Assembly (NCBI GenBank): GCA_000716465.1
Contig: JNWL01000070.1
Location: 1-31,601 of the forward strand
DNA: 31,601 bases
Direction of reading: 5' to 3'
Source of the DNA: Streptomyces bikiniensis
Lineage (GTDB): Bacteria > Actinomycetota > Actinomycetes > Streptomycetales > Streptomycetaceae
This document shows, piece after piece, positions 1 to 6,715 of this stretch. Numbering within the stretch: the first letter of the stretch is position 1; the number at the start of each line of letters is the position of its first letter. The notes under the pieces are model-generated. The model saw only the letters and a program-made list of their open reading frames with translations, made no database searches and was not told the origin of the DNA. Both the position numbers and the translations under genes were made by a program.

Positions 1-221
1 CCGCTGGGCCGTGATCGGCATCATGGTCCACCGACTCACCCGCGGCCGACCGGCAACCCGACCAAGCCCCCGACCCCTCACACACGTCAATCATTGAGCT
101 TTTTCAGAGTGGCCACTGATCGAGTGACCCTGGCCGAGTCAGGATGAGGGCCGCAACGCACAGAGCCCCGTGCCGTTGAGGGAGGTGTTCGAAGTCTCAA
201 CCCATCGGCGCAGGAGCCCTG

Positions 222-986
222 TTGGTTCCCCATCCTGCCGCACTCGACCTGCCGCACGCCCTGGTCGAGTGGGTCACCATGCTCATCGTCACCCGTGAGG
301 GCGACCGCCGCTGCAAGCTCCCGCCCCGCCAGAGGGCCCTCGTCGGCCTGGTCTACCTCCGCCGGCACGACACGCTCGCACAGATCGCCGTCGGCTTCGG
401 CATATCCGTCGGCACCGCCCACGCCTACGTCACAGCAGTCGTCCGGCAACAGCAGTCGTCCGGCACCTGTCCGGCCGGGCACCCGGACTGCTGCGGGTTC
501 TGCGTGAAACCGGCCCGGACTACGTCCTGCTTGACGGGACCCTTGCCGAGTGCGACCGCGTCGGTGACAGCCGGGCCGACTTCTCGTAGAAGCACCGCCG
601 TCACGGCGTGAACGTGCAGGTCGCCGATCCCACCGGCAAACTGTTGTGGATCTCGCCCGCGCTGCCCGGCCGCACCCATGACGTGACCGCGGCCCGCACC
701 CACCGCATCATCCGGATTTGCGAACGCCAAGGCGTCCCCGTCCTCGCCGACCGCGCCTACATCGGCGCCGGCCCCTGGGTGACCACGCCCATCAGACGCC
801 TCCCGAACCGGAACCTCACCACGACCCAACAGACGATCAACCGAGCCCTGTCCGCGGCGCGGGCACCGGTCGAACGCAGCATCGCAAGGCTGAAGGACCT
901 GGCGAATCTTCCACCGGGCCCGCTGTAGCCCCAACCGCATGACCGCGATCGCCGCAGCCATCCTCACCTTGGAGCGGCAACGCTAA
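222..986 (+). pseudogene. IS5-family transposase pseudogene, three lesions
   Basis: This is a decayed DDE transposase of the IS5 superfamily with an N-terminal helix-turn-helix domain (residues near [18 protein letters not shown]). It starts at TTG 222, preceded by AGGAG at 212-216. Three lesions are visible. A perfect 17-bp tandem duplication (432-448 and 449-465) shifts the frame, and deleting one copy restores it into [20 protein letters not shown]. An in-frame TAG lies at 587-589, where the family usually has FSGKH. One extra G at 895/896 shifts the frame again; without it the reading continues as KTWRIFHRARCSPNRM and ends ERQR at TAA 984-986. Catalytic motifs survive: LLDGT near 530, LADRAYIGAG near 750 and the Glu of VERSIA near 870. 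The reconstructed length is about 250 residues, normal for the family. It cannot make an active product. Confidence 0.85.
432..465 (+). repeat. Perfect 17-bp tandem duplication inside the transposase pseudogene
   Basis: ACAGCAGTCGTCCGGCA occurs twice in direct succession at 432-448 and 449-465. Seventeen is not a multiple of three, so the duplication moves the reading frame. The upstream part reads in the frame of position 222 and the downstream part in that of position 608; subtracting 17 makes them the same. Confidence 0.95.
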
Positions 987-1028
987 AAGTGCTCACTTAT
1001 CGCCCATGTTCGCGACCTATGGGGTGAG

Positions 1029-1373
1029 ATGTTCGTTTACCAGATCATGGTTCAGCGTTATAGCGCCGCGACGATCGGTCTGACAGATTTCGCGTTCTTG
1101 GGATGTCTGGCCTCTGCCAGCCCCGCGTCGGCCGGAGGCGTGGGTGACTTCCTCTCTCCCGCGTTCGGGACGTCGTGCGCCAATCAAGGCGTTGGAGCAC
1201 AGGCCCGCGGAGTGACTACGCATGGGGTCGGTACGGCCACCAGTAATGCGGCAGGTCTGCCCCTTGTCAGCGCTTTCAACCAGTGCGGGGGTGCTGACCT
1301 GCCTGTGCAGGCCAATACGGGGCGCGTCCAAACGGTCGTTACCTCTCTGCTCAGCTCCTACACCGCTTACTGA
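1029..1373 (+). CDS. Small secreted protein with chaplin-like SPAFGTSCAN motif
   Basis: A 114-residue ORF. The first 35 residues look like a somewhat degenerate signal peptide, with an apolar stretch ending ASPASA before GGVGDF. The mature part of about 80 residues carries SPAFGTSCAN and NQCGGADLP, giving two Cys. The first motif recalls the NPAFGNxCxN half of chaplins, the surface-active proteins of Streptomyces aerial hyphae, but the order and the rest of the domain differ, so it is not a canonical chaplin. GGGGTGAG lies almost against ATG 1029, an unusually short spacing; ATG 1047 is an alternative start. The gene is boxed in by a dead IS upstream and an intact IS at its stop codon. That IS entered at TTA and regenerates the same TAC TGA ending, so the protein is unchanged. 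Its native promoter may have been lost to the upstream IS. Confidence 0.5.
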   Translation: MFVYQIMVQRYSAATIGLTDFAFLGCLASASPASAGGVGDFLSPAFGTSCANQGVGAQARGVTTHGVGTATSNAAGLPLVSAFNQCGGADLPVQANTGRVQTVVTSLLSSYTAY

Positions 1374-1378
1374 TCGTT

Positions 1379-2187
1379 TCAGAATGAGGTTCGTAGGCGT
1401 CGCAAGCAGATGATGCTGCAGGCCAGTTGGAGCAGCCCGAGGTGGAGGTCGGCGCGTATCTCATAGCGGGTGCGGAGTCGTTTGAACTGGTGGAGCCAGG
1501 CGAAGGTCCGCTCCACGACCCAGCGGGTCTTGCCCAGACCGGAGCCGTGTGGGACGCCGCGTCGGGCGATCTTGGGTGTGATGCCGCGGGCTCGGAGGAT
1601 GCGGCGGTACTTGTCGTAGTCGTAGCCGCGGTCGGCGAACAGCCGGCCCGGCCGGTGCCGCGGCCGCCCGCGGACTCCTCGGATGCGGGGGATCGCGTCC
1701 AGCAGGGGCGTCAGCTGGGTGACGTCGTGCCGGTTTCCGCTGGTCAGCGAGATGGCGAGGGGTGTTCCGTGCCGGTCGACGATCAGGTGGTGCTTGCTGC
1801 CCGGCCGTGCGCGGTCGACCGGCGAAGGTCCGGTGTGAGCCCCCCTTTCAGGGCCCGGATGTGCGAGCCGTCGATCGCGCAGTCGTCCATGTCCAGCAGG
1901 CCGGCCTTGCGCAGTTCGGCCAGGAGAACTTCATGCAGGCGGGGCCAGACGCCGGCCTCGGTCCAGTCCCGCAGCCGCCGCCAGGCCGTCACCCCGCTGC
2001 ATCCGGTCCGCTCGGCGGGCACGTCTCTCCAGCTCACGTTCTTGCGCAGCACATACACGATGCCCCGAAGAGCGGCGCGGTCGTCCGCGGGCAGGCGTCC
2101 GGGATACCGATGGCGCCGCGGCGGACGGGGCGGCAGCAGCGGGGCGACACGTTCCCACAGGTCATCAGGCACAAGATCATCCGACAC
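1379..2187 (-). CDS. IS5/IS427 transposase made by -1 programmed frameshift
   Basis: The first reading frame (2187 down to about 1846, GTG start) encodes the N-terminal helical domain beginning MSDDLVPDDLWERVAPLL and the first catalytic Asp in CAIDGSHIRALKGG. On its own it would run to a stop at 1783, giving 134 residues. At 1840-1848 the minus strand has AAAGGGGGG, a slippery run. A -1 shift there continues as GAHTGPSPVDRARPGSKHH, then LFADRGYDYDKYRR (second Asp), WVVERTFAWL (catalytic Glu) and ends RRLRTSF at 1379. The fused product is about 269 residues, normal for the group. Both frames are free of decay, which supports programmed frameshifting rather than mutation. The stop lies inside the terminal repeat. 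Confidence 0.88.
1840..1848 (-). promoter_or_regulatory. Slippery site for -1 ribosomal frameshifting
   Basis: Minus-strand AAAGGGGGG sits at the only place where the upstream frame (LKGG) and the downstream frame (GAHTGPSP) join without losing conserved residues. Homopolymer runs like this are the usual frameshift signals in IS427-type elements. I did not identify a stimulatory downstream structure. Confidence 0.75.
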
Positions 2188-2260
2188 CTACACCACTGTG
2201 CCGCCACCCAACCCGACTGCCAAGCCCCTACGCCGAACTCATTCTGAAACGATCAGTTAC

Positions 2261-2426
2261 TGAGCCTTTTCCAACCTGGCTGTCAGGTCGGCCGTCCTTG
2301 TCCGTCAGAGCGTTCACAGCATGGTGACCGACTGTGAATCTGCTGGTCACCGGTCTGTCACCGGCTGACATGGTCACTCCTCGACGCGCCCTTGACCAGC
2401 ACAGATGTGAGGTTGGAAAAGGCTCA
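2261..2426. mobile_element. MITE-like element with perfect 17-bp terminal inverted repeats
   Basis: TGAGCCTTTTCCAACCT at 2261-2277 has its exact reverse complement at 2410-2426. The 166-bp interval has no convincing gene. It contains further short complementary pieces around 2320-2385 (GGTGACC and GGTCACC) that could fold. The terminal motif TGAGCCTTTTC resembles the TGAGCTTTTTC ends of the decayed IS5-type element at 95, so this may be a miniature, non-autonomous relative. No clear target duplication was found. Before the 1370-2256 insertion, its left end lay just beyond the stop codon of the small secreted protein gene, overlapping the TGA. Confidence 0.55.
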
Positions 2427-2506
2427 CTTCCTGGTGGGCCGTTGGCTGATCCCCCGTGAATGGAACGCCCCCGAAGAGCAGGCCGGCTCTGCCTGACCGG
2501 GTCTCG

Positions 2507-3220
2507 CTACCCCGGCAGCTGGTGAGCTCGAACCAGCCGCCGGTGGAACTCGCCGACGACGGCCTCGGGTACGGCTTGGGGGGCAGCGTCGCCGCCATAG
2601 GTCGCGTACTGGGTGACGACGTCTCCGGTACGCACATAGGTGATCACGGACCGAGCCGTCAAAGGGGGCGGCTCTTGCGGTTCGGCGAAGCTCGGGTGGC
2701 TGCCCGGAGCGCTCAGCACCTGGTATGCCAGCATCTCATCGCCCGGATACTCCGCCGGCGGCAACGGCTGCAGGCCCTTGTGGGTGTGCTCTTCAGCGGT
2801 CCACACGGGCACGGTGTAGTGGGCGCACCGAGGGACCGCGGCCCGCAGCTCGTCCATCACCCGCACCGCCTCCCCGTGCGGATAGCTGTACGAGGTGGCC
2901 AGGACGCCCGGCTGCCCGGCACGAGGATCCAGACGGACCGCAGTGGCCGCGACCGGATCCCGCCGCTCGTTCGCCAGCGCGCGGGCCACCTCCATGCAGA
3001 GTTCGACCCGCTGGTAATCGTCGTGCGGCGCAGTGCGTTCGAAGGCGGCCCGGTAGCCCGGGACCGCCCCGCCGCGCGGTAGGACCGCCATCAACTGCTC
3101 CATCGCCAGCGGTCCGCTCCGCGGCCGGAGCCCCGACCGCGGACTGTCCGCGACCGACACCGCGCCACACACCAGCACCGTCAGCGCCATGACCACCAGC
3201 GCGGGTACCCGCCGTCCCAT
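2507..3220 (-). CDS. Secreted protein of unknown function, possibly PknH_C-like
   Basis: A 237-residue protein. ATG at 3220 is preferred because it places a signal sequence (MGRRVPALVVMALTVLVCGA) at the N-terminus and has a purine-rich GGCGGA just upstream; the open frame extends to 3493 without a signal there. The Cys at the end of the hydrophobic stretch (LVCG) is a poor lipobox, so lipoprotein status is unclear. The mature part has two Cys (VELCMEVAR and VPRCAHYTV) and ends in a region with YQVLSAP, VITYVRTGDVVTQY and a C-terminal helix. That layout recalls the extracellular sensor domains of PknH_C-like lipoproteins, but the resemblance is weak and I assign no function. It is flanked by IS remnants, with no operon partners. 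Confidence 0.6.
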   Translation of the reverse strand: MGRRVPALVVMALTVLVCGAVSVADSPRSGLRPRSGPLAMEQLMAVLPRGGAVPGYRAAFERTAPHDDYQRVELCMEVARALANERRDPVAATAVRLDPRAGQPGVLATSYSYPHGEAVRVMDELRAAVPRCAHYTVPVWTAEEHTHKGLQPLPPAEYPGDEMLAYQVLSAPGSHPSFAEPQEPPPLTARSVITYVRTGDVVTQYATYGGDAAPQAVPEAVVGEFHRRLVRAHQLPG

Positions 3221-3296
3221 TCCGCCCCCGCCCACGATCCCGCCGCACCTTCCCCGGCCCGGCCCCCAGCATGCACCACCCCCGGTCCGCTTCTCG

Positions 3297-3550
3297 GGAC
3301 TGTAAATCGTTCGGTGTAACTCCCGATCATGGAGGATGCACCGATGACCAGTGAGAACGTGACCGAGGACGAGCCTGTCGAGACGGCTGAGTCGCAGCCG
3401 GCGAGGGTGGTGGATGACCGGCTGATCGACGAGCTGGTGTCCCGGGCTCAGGCCGAGGGTCTTCAGTTGACCGGTGAGGGTGGACTGCTCCAACAGCTGA
3501 CAAAGCGGCTGCTGGAGTCCGCCCTGAAGCGGCAGCGCTGAAAACGCTCA
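3297..3550 (+). mobile_element. Chimeric IS remnant: IS256 left end joined to an IS5-type right end
   Basis: From about 3297 (GGACTGTAAATCGTTCGG, like the outer end of Streptomyces IS256-family elements) to about 3527 the sequence is the start of an IS256 element. It then changes to the last codons and terminal repeat of the IS5-type element seen at 95-996: 3538-3550 reads CTGAAAACGCTCA, a 12 of 13 match to the reverse complement of 95-107. The remainder of both elements is gone, consistent with a deletion or nested insertion followed by recombination. Confidence 0.65.
3344..3541 (+). pseudogene. IS256-family transposase N-terminal fragment, chimeric tail
   Basis: This 65-residue frame begins MTSENVTEDEP and contains VDDRLIDELVSRAQAEGLQL and GGLLQQLTKRLLESAL. 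From family knowledge I recognise this as the conserved N-terminus of actinobacterial IS256 transposases, which normally run on to EGEITDHLGY and about 400 residues. Here it stops after LKRQR. Those last residues match the end of the IS5-type transposase at 986 (LERQR), so they come from a different element. GGAGG at 3331-3335, eight bases before ATG 3344, marks the original start. All catalytic DDE residues are missing. Confidence 0.75.
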
Positions 3551-3605
3551 TTGAGATCCCAAACGCGGTCTCAGCGTCATCACGTCCAGAGAACTAACGA
3601 AAAGA

Positions 3606-4595
3606 TCAGCGGTCCAGCGGTTCGGAGAAGATAAGGCGGACTTCCGTAGTGCGGTATCCGGCGCGGGTGAAAGCCGCCGCCATCGGACGGTTGCCGAGGT
3701 CGGTTGTGGCGGTGATGCGGTCCGCACCGTCTTCGGCCTGGAAGCGGGTGATGGCGGCCAGGATCTCTGACACGTAGCCGCGGCCGCGTAGTTCGGGGAC
3801 GACGCCGAGATAGCCGACGTTACGGCTGTACGGCGTGGCCGACGGTATGGCAAGGCCGGCCAGGGCGCCGTCGGGAGTGTGCGCGAGGCGCCACCAGTCC
3901 CGCTTGCCGGGACGGTCGAGGTAGAACTGCAGGCTTTCGCGGGCCGTGGCCTCCGGCCCGTTGGCCGCCTCGCTCTCCACCGTGTGGGCGTCGAGCGTGC
4001 CCTCGGCGATCCGCAGCATCGCCCGCAGGAACACCTCATCGTCCAGCTCTGGGGAGAAGACCAGTCGCTCGGGCTCGGCGGGCAGCGGCACCTCGGGCGT
4101 CCACTCGAACTGCAGCCGCTCCACCTCGACAGTCAGGCCCGCGCGACGGGCGGCCTCCTGGCGCCAGGCCACGGCGGCGACGTGCTCAGGGTCGTCCCGC
4201 CACGAGCCGGGCAGCTTCACAAGGTTGTACAACGGTGGGGCTTGGGCCCCCGTTTCACGAAACGACCGGTGCCCCGCGTCAAGGAGCGCGGCGGCAAGAG
4301 CAGCCCGCTCGGTGGCGGGCACCTCGTCTGCGACGGCGAGACAGTCGAGCGCGATCGGATGCGCACTGTCGCTCTGCCCCCACCACAGGGCCCGGGCCAG
4401 CACCCGGCCGTCTGGCCCCCAAGCCGCCCAGGTCCACTCCGGGCGGTACATCCGCTGAGCGGCCTCCTCCCGGTACACGTCGGCGGGCAACCGCCACACG
4501 GGCTCAGTCGAGGGAAGACCCAGGACTTGGTCAAGCTCCACGCCAGGTCCCGGCACGGCGGAGAGGCGAGGAGCGGCACCGCCCGGAAAGTTCAT
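3606..4595 (-). CDS. GNAT-family N-acetyltransferase
   Basis: A 329-residue protein starting at ATG 4595 (MNFPGGAAPRL). The C-terminal half is a GNAT domain. Acetyl-CoA-binding motif A reads YLGVVPELRGRGYVSEIL (the RGRGY loop contacts the pyrophosphate), followed by AAITRFQAEDGADRITATTD, then NRPMAAAFTRAGYRTTE, where the N...A...F..GY pattern is typical of motif B. The N-terminal half of about 180 residues has WxxGPDGRVLARALWW and may be a second, degenerate GNAT fold. The substrate cannot be deduced. The gene stands alone among IS remnants and is intact. Terminal repeats of the same IS type lie beyond both ends (3538 and 5125), which suggests it may have been carried or trapped by mobile-element activity. 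Confidence 0.85.
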   Translation of the reverse strand: MNFPGGAAPRLSAVPGPGVELDQVLGLPSTEPVWRLPADVYREEAAQRMYRPEWTWAAWGPDGRVLARALWWGQSDSAHPIALDCLAVADEVPATERAALAAALLDAGHRSFRETGAQAPPLYNLVKLPGSWRDDPEHVAAVAWRQEAARRAGLTVEVERLQFEWTPEVPLPAEPERLVFSPELDDEVFLRAMLRIAEGTLDAHTVESEAANGPEATARESLQFYLDRPGKRDWWRLAHTPDGALAGLAIPSATPYSRNVGYLGVVPELRGRGYVSEILAAITRFQAEDGADRITATTDLGNRPMAAAFTRAGYRTTEVRLIFSEPLDR

Positions 4596-4871
4596 TCAGG
4601 CACCTTTCGCGTGCGAGAGCACCGGTCGGCGACGCGATGACGAGACGACCGGGGAGGAGAGAGCCACGACCGAGCTGCCACAGGCGGCTGAGCGTGTGTG
4701 ACGACCGGCGCACGTCGCGCCGGCCCCGAGCGATCTTGCCAGGGGCGTATGCATAGCGCAATGAATTGACCTCGCCACCAGGCACACCAGTCGTCCGGCT
4801 CCGGCAGCGCGGGGCTCGGTCTGCTCCGGACGCGTGCGCATCGCGCACATACAGAACCTCCGGGCTGCCCA
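4596..4871. other. Intergenic region upstream of the acetyltransferase
   Basis: No gene is supported here. Short open frames on both strands have no recognisable protein character. It probably contains the acetyltransferase promoter (minus strand), but I see no convincing -35/-10 pair. Confidence 0.4.
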
Positions 4872-5136
4872 GTGAACCGACCGCCGGCAATCGCCGACAC
4901 CGGCACCCTGCTCGCCGTCCGCCTTCTGTTTGAAGCAGCCTCAGTGGTCTGCGCGGGCATCTGGGCCCGGCGCACGATCCCGCCCCGTGGCACCGGCTCC
5001 TGGTCATCGTGTTGCCCGCCATCGTGGACCGGGTGTGGGGCACGTTCACCGTGCCAAACGACCCGTCCCAGGGCAGCTGCGACCAGCGCCGGCAGTCCCA
5101 GCTGTCACTCGACTGTGGGCGACTTGAAAAAGCTCA
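4872..5136 (+). pseudogene. DUF2568 (YrdB-like) membrane protein pseudogene, frameshifted and truncated
   Basis: The first frame (GTG 4872) reads TLLAVRLLFEAASVVCAGIWARRTIPPRGTG. After about 5000 the homologous reading moves to the frame of 5009: LLVIVLPAIVDRVWGTFTVPNDPSQGS. The helix, then W, then a hydrophobic helix ending VWGTF.VP matches the small DUF2568/YrdB family of two- to four-helix membrane proteins. At the break the DNA reads GGCTCCTGGTCATC; loss of one copy of a tandem CTCCTGG (7 bp) would explain the frame change exactly, though other small indels could too. The 3' half of the gene is replaced by an IS terminal repeat at 5125-5136. The product would be non-functional. Confidence 0.55.
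5125..5136 (+). repeat. Solo IS5-type terminal repeat
   Basis: TGAAAAAGCTCA is the exact reverse complement of 95-106, the left end of the decayed IS5-type element. No matching transposase lies directly beside it, so it is a leftover end. It cuts off the DUF2568-like pseudogene. Confidence 0.6.
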
Positions 5137-5347
5137 CTGCCACCAAACCGGCGCATCGCACTTATGCCGACGTTCGAGTTTTCCCGGGTTGGGCGGTTTG
5201 AGCGTTATGTAATTTCCCTCTTGAATCCTCCTGCTTGGCCATGGGTGGCGCGGAGGTCGGGACCGAGGGACCTGGTCGTCGCGGAGCTGCTCGTGTTCCT
5301 CGTCCCGTGGTTCGGACGGCCGATGGGCAGCCCGGACGGCGAGAAGG
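5137..5347. other. Non-coding stretch, partly AT-richer than its surroundings
   Basis: Bases about 5160-5235 contain several T- and A-rich runs (for example GTTTGAGCGTTATGTAATTT), unusual for this genome. The GTTTGAGCGTTA part is reminiscent of the local IS ends, so this may be the decayed left end of the transposase remnant that follows. No gene is supported. Confidence 0.3.
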
Positions 5348-5700
5348 ATGTTCGTCGTGGTCGACGTCACCGAGATCCACGTCCGGAGGGGCAGCAGGCC
5401 GCGTGTACCGTCCGAGGCTCAAGGCGTTCCTCCGGCCGTCGCCGTCTCGGGGGCGAACACTCACGACAACCAGGCCCCGAAGGCACTGGTCCGCGCCACA
5501 CCCGCCGTCCGCTTCCGCCGCGGGCCACGCCGTCGCCGACCGGAAAAGTTCCGCGCGGACAAGGCGTACTCCTTCGCCGGCCACCCGGCCCGGCTGCGTG
5601 AACGAGGCATCGTCGCGCACATCGCCCGACCGGGGATCGAGTCGAGTGAACGGCGCGACCGGCACCGCTGGAAGATCGAGAGGTCGATGGCCTCGTCGTG
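5348..5700 (+). pseudogene. Decayed IS5-family transposase remnant
   Basis: The central and C-terminal part of a second IS5-type transposase can be followed in one frame: VVDVTEIHVRRGS (around the first Asp), PAVAVSGANTHDNQAPKALV, FRRGPRRRRPEKFRADKAYS (second Asp), GIVAHIARPGIESSERRDRH and RWKIERSMAS (catalytic Glu region; family consensus RWVIERTMSWL). The N-terminal domain, the GKPGSKIH-like segment and everything after IERSMAS are missing or unrecognisable. The frame stays open downstream but loses all similarity. It belongs to a different IS5 subgroup from the elements at 95 and 1370. Confidence 0.65.
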
Positions 5701-6064
5701 GTCGCGCGGCCCCGCCGGCAGGTGTACTGGCGGGCCTCGGGGGCCTCCCAGCAGACGGTGGGGCAGGCGTCGTCGCCCGGCGGTCGGTCCGCTTCACGTT
5801 CGGTGTCACGCAGGTGGCCCACGGACCATGACGCTCGGGCGCATCCCGCCACGCCGACCCGGTCCGGAACTCCGGATCCGATGGTGACGGGCCGTCGGGT
5901 TGCGTCACCGCACTCCCCGGGACGCTGCGGCTGCCCGGTTCGGACATCGGGCACGAAATGCGTGTGGACGCGCGCACCACACCCGCGGGGAGGGCCTCCC
6001 CGCGGCCCGACCGACCTCCGTCATACCGGCTGTACGCGGCGCACCGTCCGTGGTTCCGGGTGCG
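5701..6064. other. Non-coding region downstream of the two-component operon
   Basis: Nothing recognisable as protein on either strand. The first part probably derives from the decayed transposase. The last part holds the strong hairpin at 5983-6005, listed separately. Confidence 0.4.
5983..6005 (-). terminator. Strong hairpin terminator for the response-regulator operon
   Basis: CCGCGGGGAG and CTCCCCGCGG are perfect 10-bp complementary arms around the loop GGC. The structure lies 60 bases beyond the response regulator stop codon. There is no T-tract, which is common in Streptomyces. Being symmetric, it could also stop transcription coming from the left. Confidence 0.65.
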
Positions 6065-6715
6065 TCACCCCGCGAGGCCGGCGTCGCGGGCCAGGAGGGC
6101 GGCCTGGACCCGGTTGGTGACGTCGAGGGTGGTGAGGATGCGGCTCACATGGGCCTTGACGGTGCTTTCCCGCATGCCGAGCCGCTGGGCGATCTCGGCG
6201 TTGGTGGCGCCCTCGCCGAGCAGGGAGAGGACGTCCCTCTCCCTGGGGGTGAGGGACGCGGCACGGGTGCGGGCGTCGGTGGCCCGGGGGCTGTTCGTGC
6301 GGTGGTAGCGGTCGATGAGGCGGCGCGCCGCGCTGGGGTGGAGCATGGCGGAGCCCCCGGCGACGAGGTGGACCGCGCGCAGGATCTCGGCGGGGTCGGT
6401 GTCCTTGAGCAGGAAGCCGTCGGCGCCGGCGGCCAGAGCGTCGTACACGGAGGAGTCGAGGTCGAAGGTGGTCAGCGTGATGACCTTCGGCGGGTGGGGC
6501 AGGGCACGGAGGCGCGCGGTGGCGGTGATGCCGTCCATGCGGGGCATGCGGACGTCGACGAGGGCCACGTCGACCTGGTGTGCGGTGGCCTGCTCGACGG
6601 CGTGCAGACCGTCGGCGGCCTGGGCGACGACCTCGATCTCCTCGTCGCCGTTGAGGAGGTCGGTCAGGCCGAGGCGTACGAGGGCGTCGTCGTCGACGAT
6701 CATGGCGCGGATCAT
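6065..6715 (-). CDS. NarL/LuxR-family response regulator
   Basis: A 216-residue two-domain regulator. The receiver domain begins MIRAMIVDDDALVRLGL, with acidic residues 8-10, the phospho-acceptor Asp54 in VALVDVRMPRMDG, the Thr region VITLTTFD and Lys in FLLKDTDPAEI. The C-terminal LuxR-type helix-turn-helix reads SLTPRERDVLSLLGEG followed by TNAEIAQRLGMRESTVKAHV. ATG at 6715 is preferred because it overlaps the kinase stop codon as ATGA, so translation is coupled; Met at 6703 is an alternative. It is predicted to be phosphorylated by the adjacent kinase and to bind DNA as a dimer. The perfect inverted repeat at 7912-7933 upstream of the operon is a plausible autoregulatory target. Confidence 0.95.
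   Translation of the reverse strand: MIRAMIVDDDALVRLGLTDLLNGDEEIEVVAQAADGLHAVEQATAHQVDVALVDVRMPRMDGITATARLRALPHPPKVITLTTFDLDSSVYDALAAGADGFLLKDTDPAEILRAVHLVAGGSAMLHPSAARRLIDRYHRTNSPRATDARTRAASLTPRERDVLSLLGEGATNAEIAQRLGMRESTVKAHVSRILTTLDVTNRVQAALLARDAGLAG

Larger units (their letters stand above)
95..996 (+). mobile_element. Degenerate IS5-type insertion sequence (inactive)
   Basis: Terminal inverted repeats bracket a broken transposase gene. The left end at 95-107 reads TGAGCTTTTTCAG. The right end at 984-996 reads, on the minus strand, TGAGCACTTTTAG, a match at 10 of 13 positions. The right end overlaps the transposase stop codon. I could not find a convincing target-site duplication, so the outer boundaries are uncertain by a few bases. 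The same terminal motif recurs at 3538-3550 and 5125-5136, so this element type has been active several times in the neighbourhood. Confidence 0.6.
1370..2256 (-). mobile_element. Intact IS5/IS427-type insertion sequence, 887 bp
   Basis: The ends are perfect 19-bp inverted repeats: 1370-1388 reads CTGATCGTTTCAGAATGAG and 2238-2256 is its exact reverse complement. The element is flanked by a direct TTA at 1367-1369 and 2257-2259. A 3-bp TNA target duplication, a length near 0.9 kb and a transposase split over two frames are typical of the IS427 group of IS5. Nothing looks decayed, so insertion was probably recent and the element may be active. Confidence 0.9.

Noticed and set aside
2..97. Open frame of 31 residues (RWAVIGIMVHRLTRG...) ending at TGA inside the first IS end
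   Set aside because: It could be the tail of an interrupted gene, but it is too short and unrecognisable, and it begins outside the window.
3551..3605. TGAGA/TCTCA complementary bases after the acetyltransferase gene
   Set aside because: The arms are only five bases and the loop is long, too weak to call a terminator.
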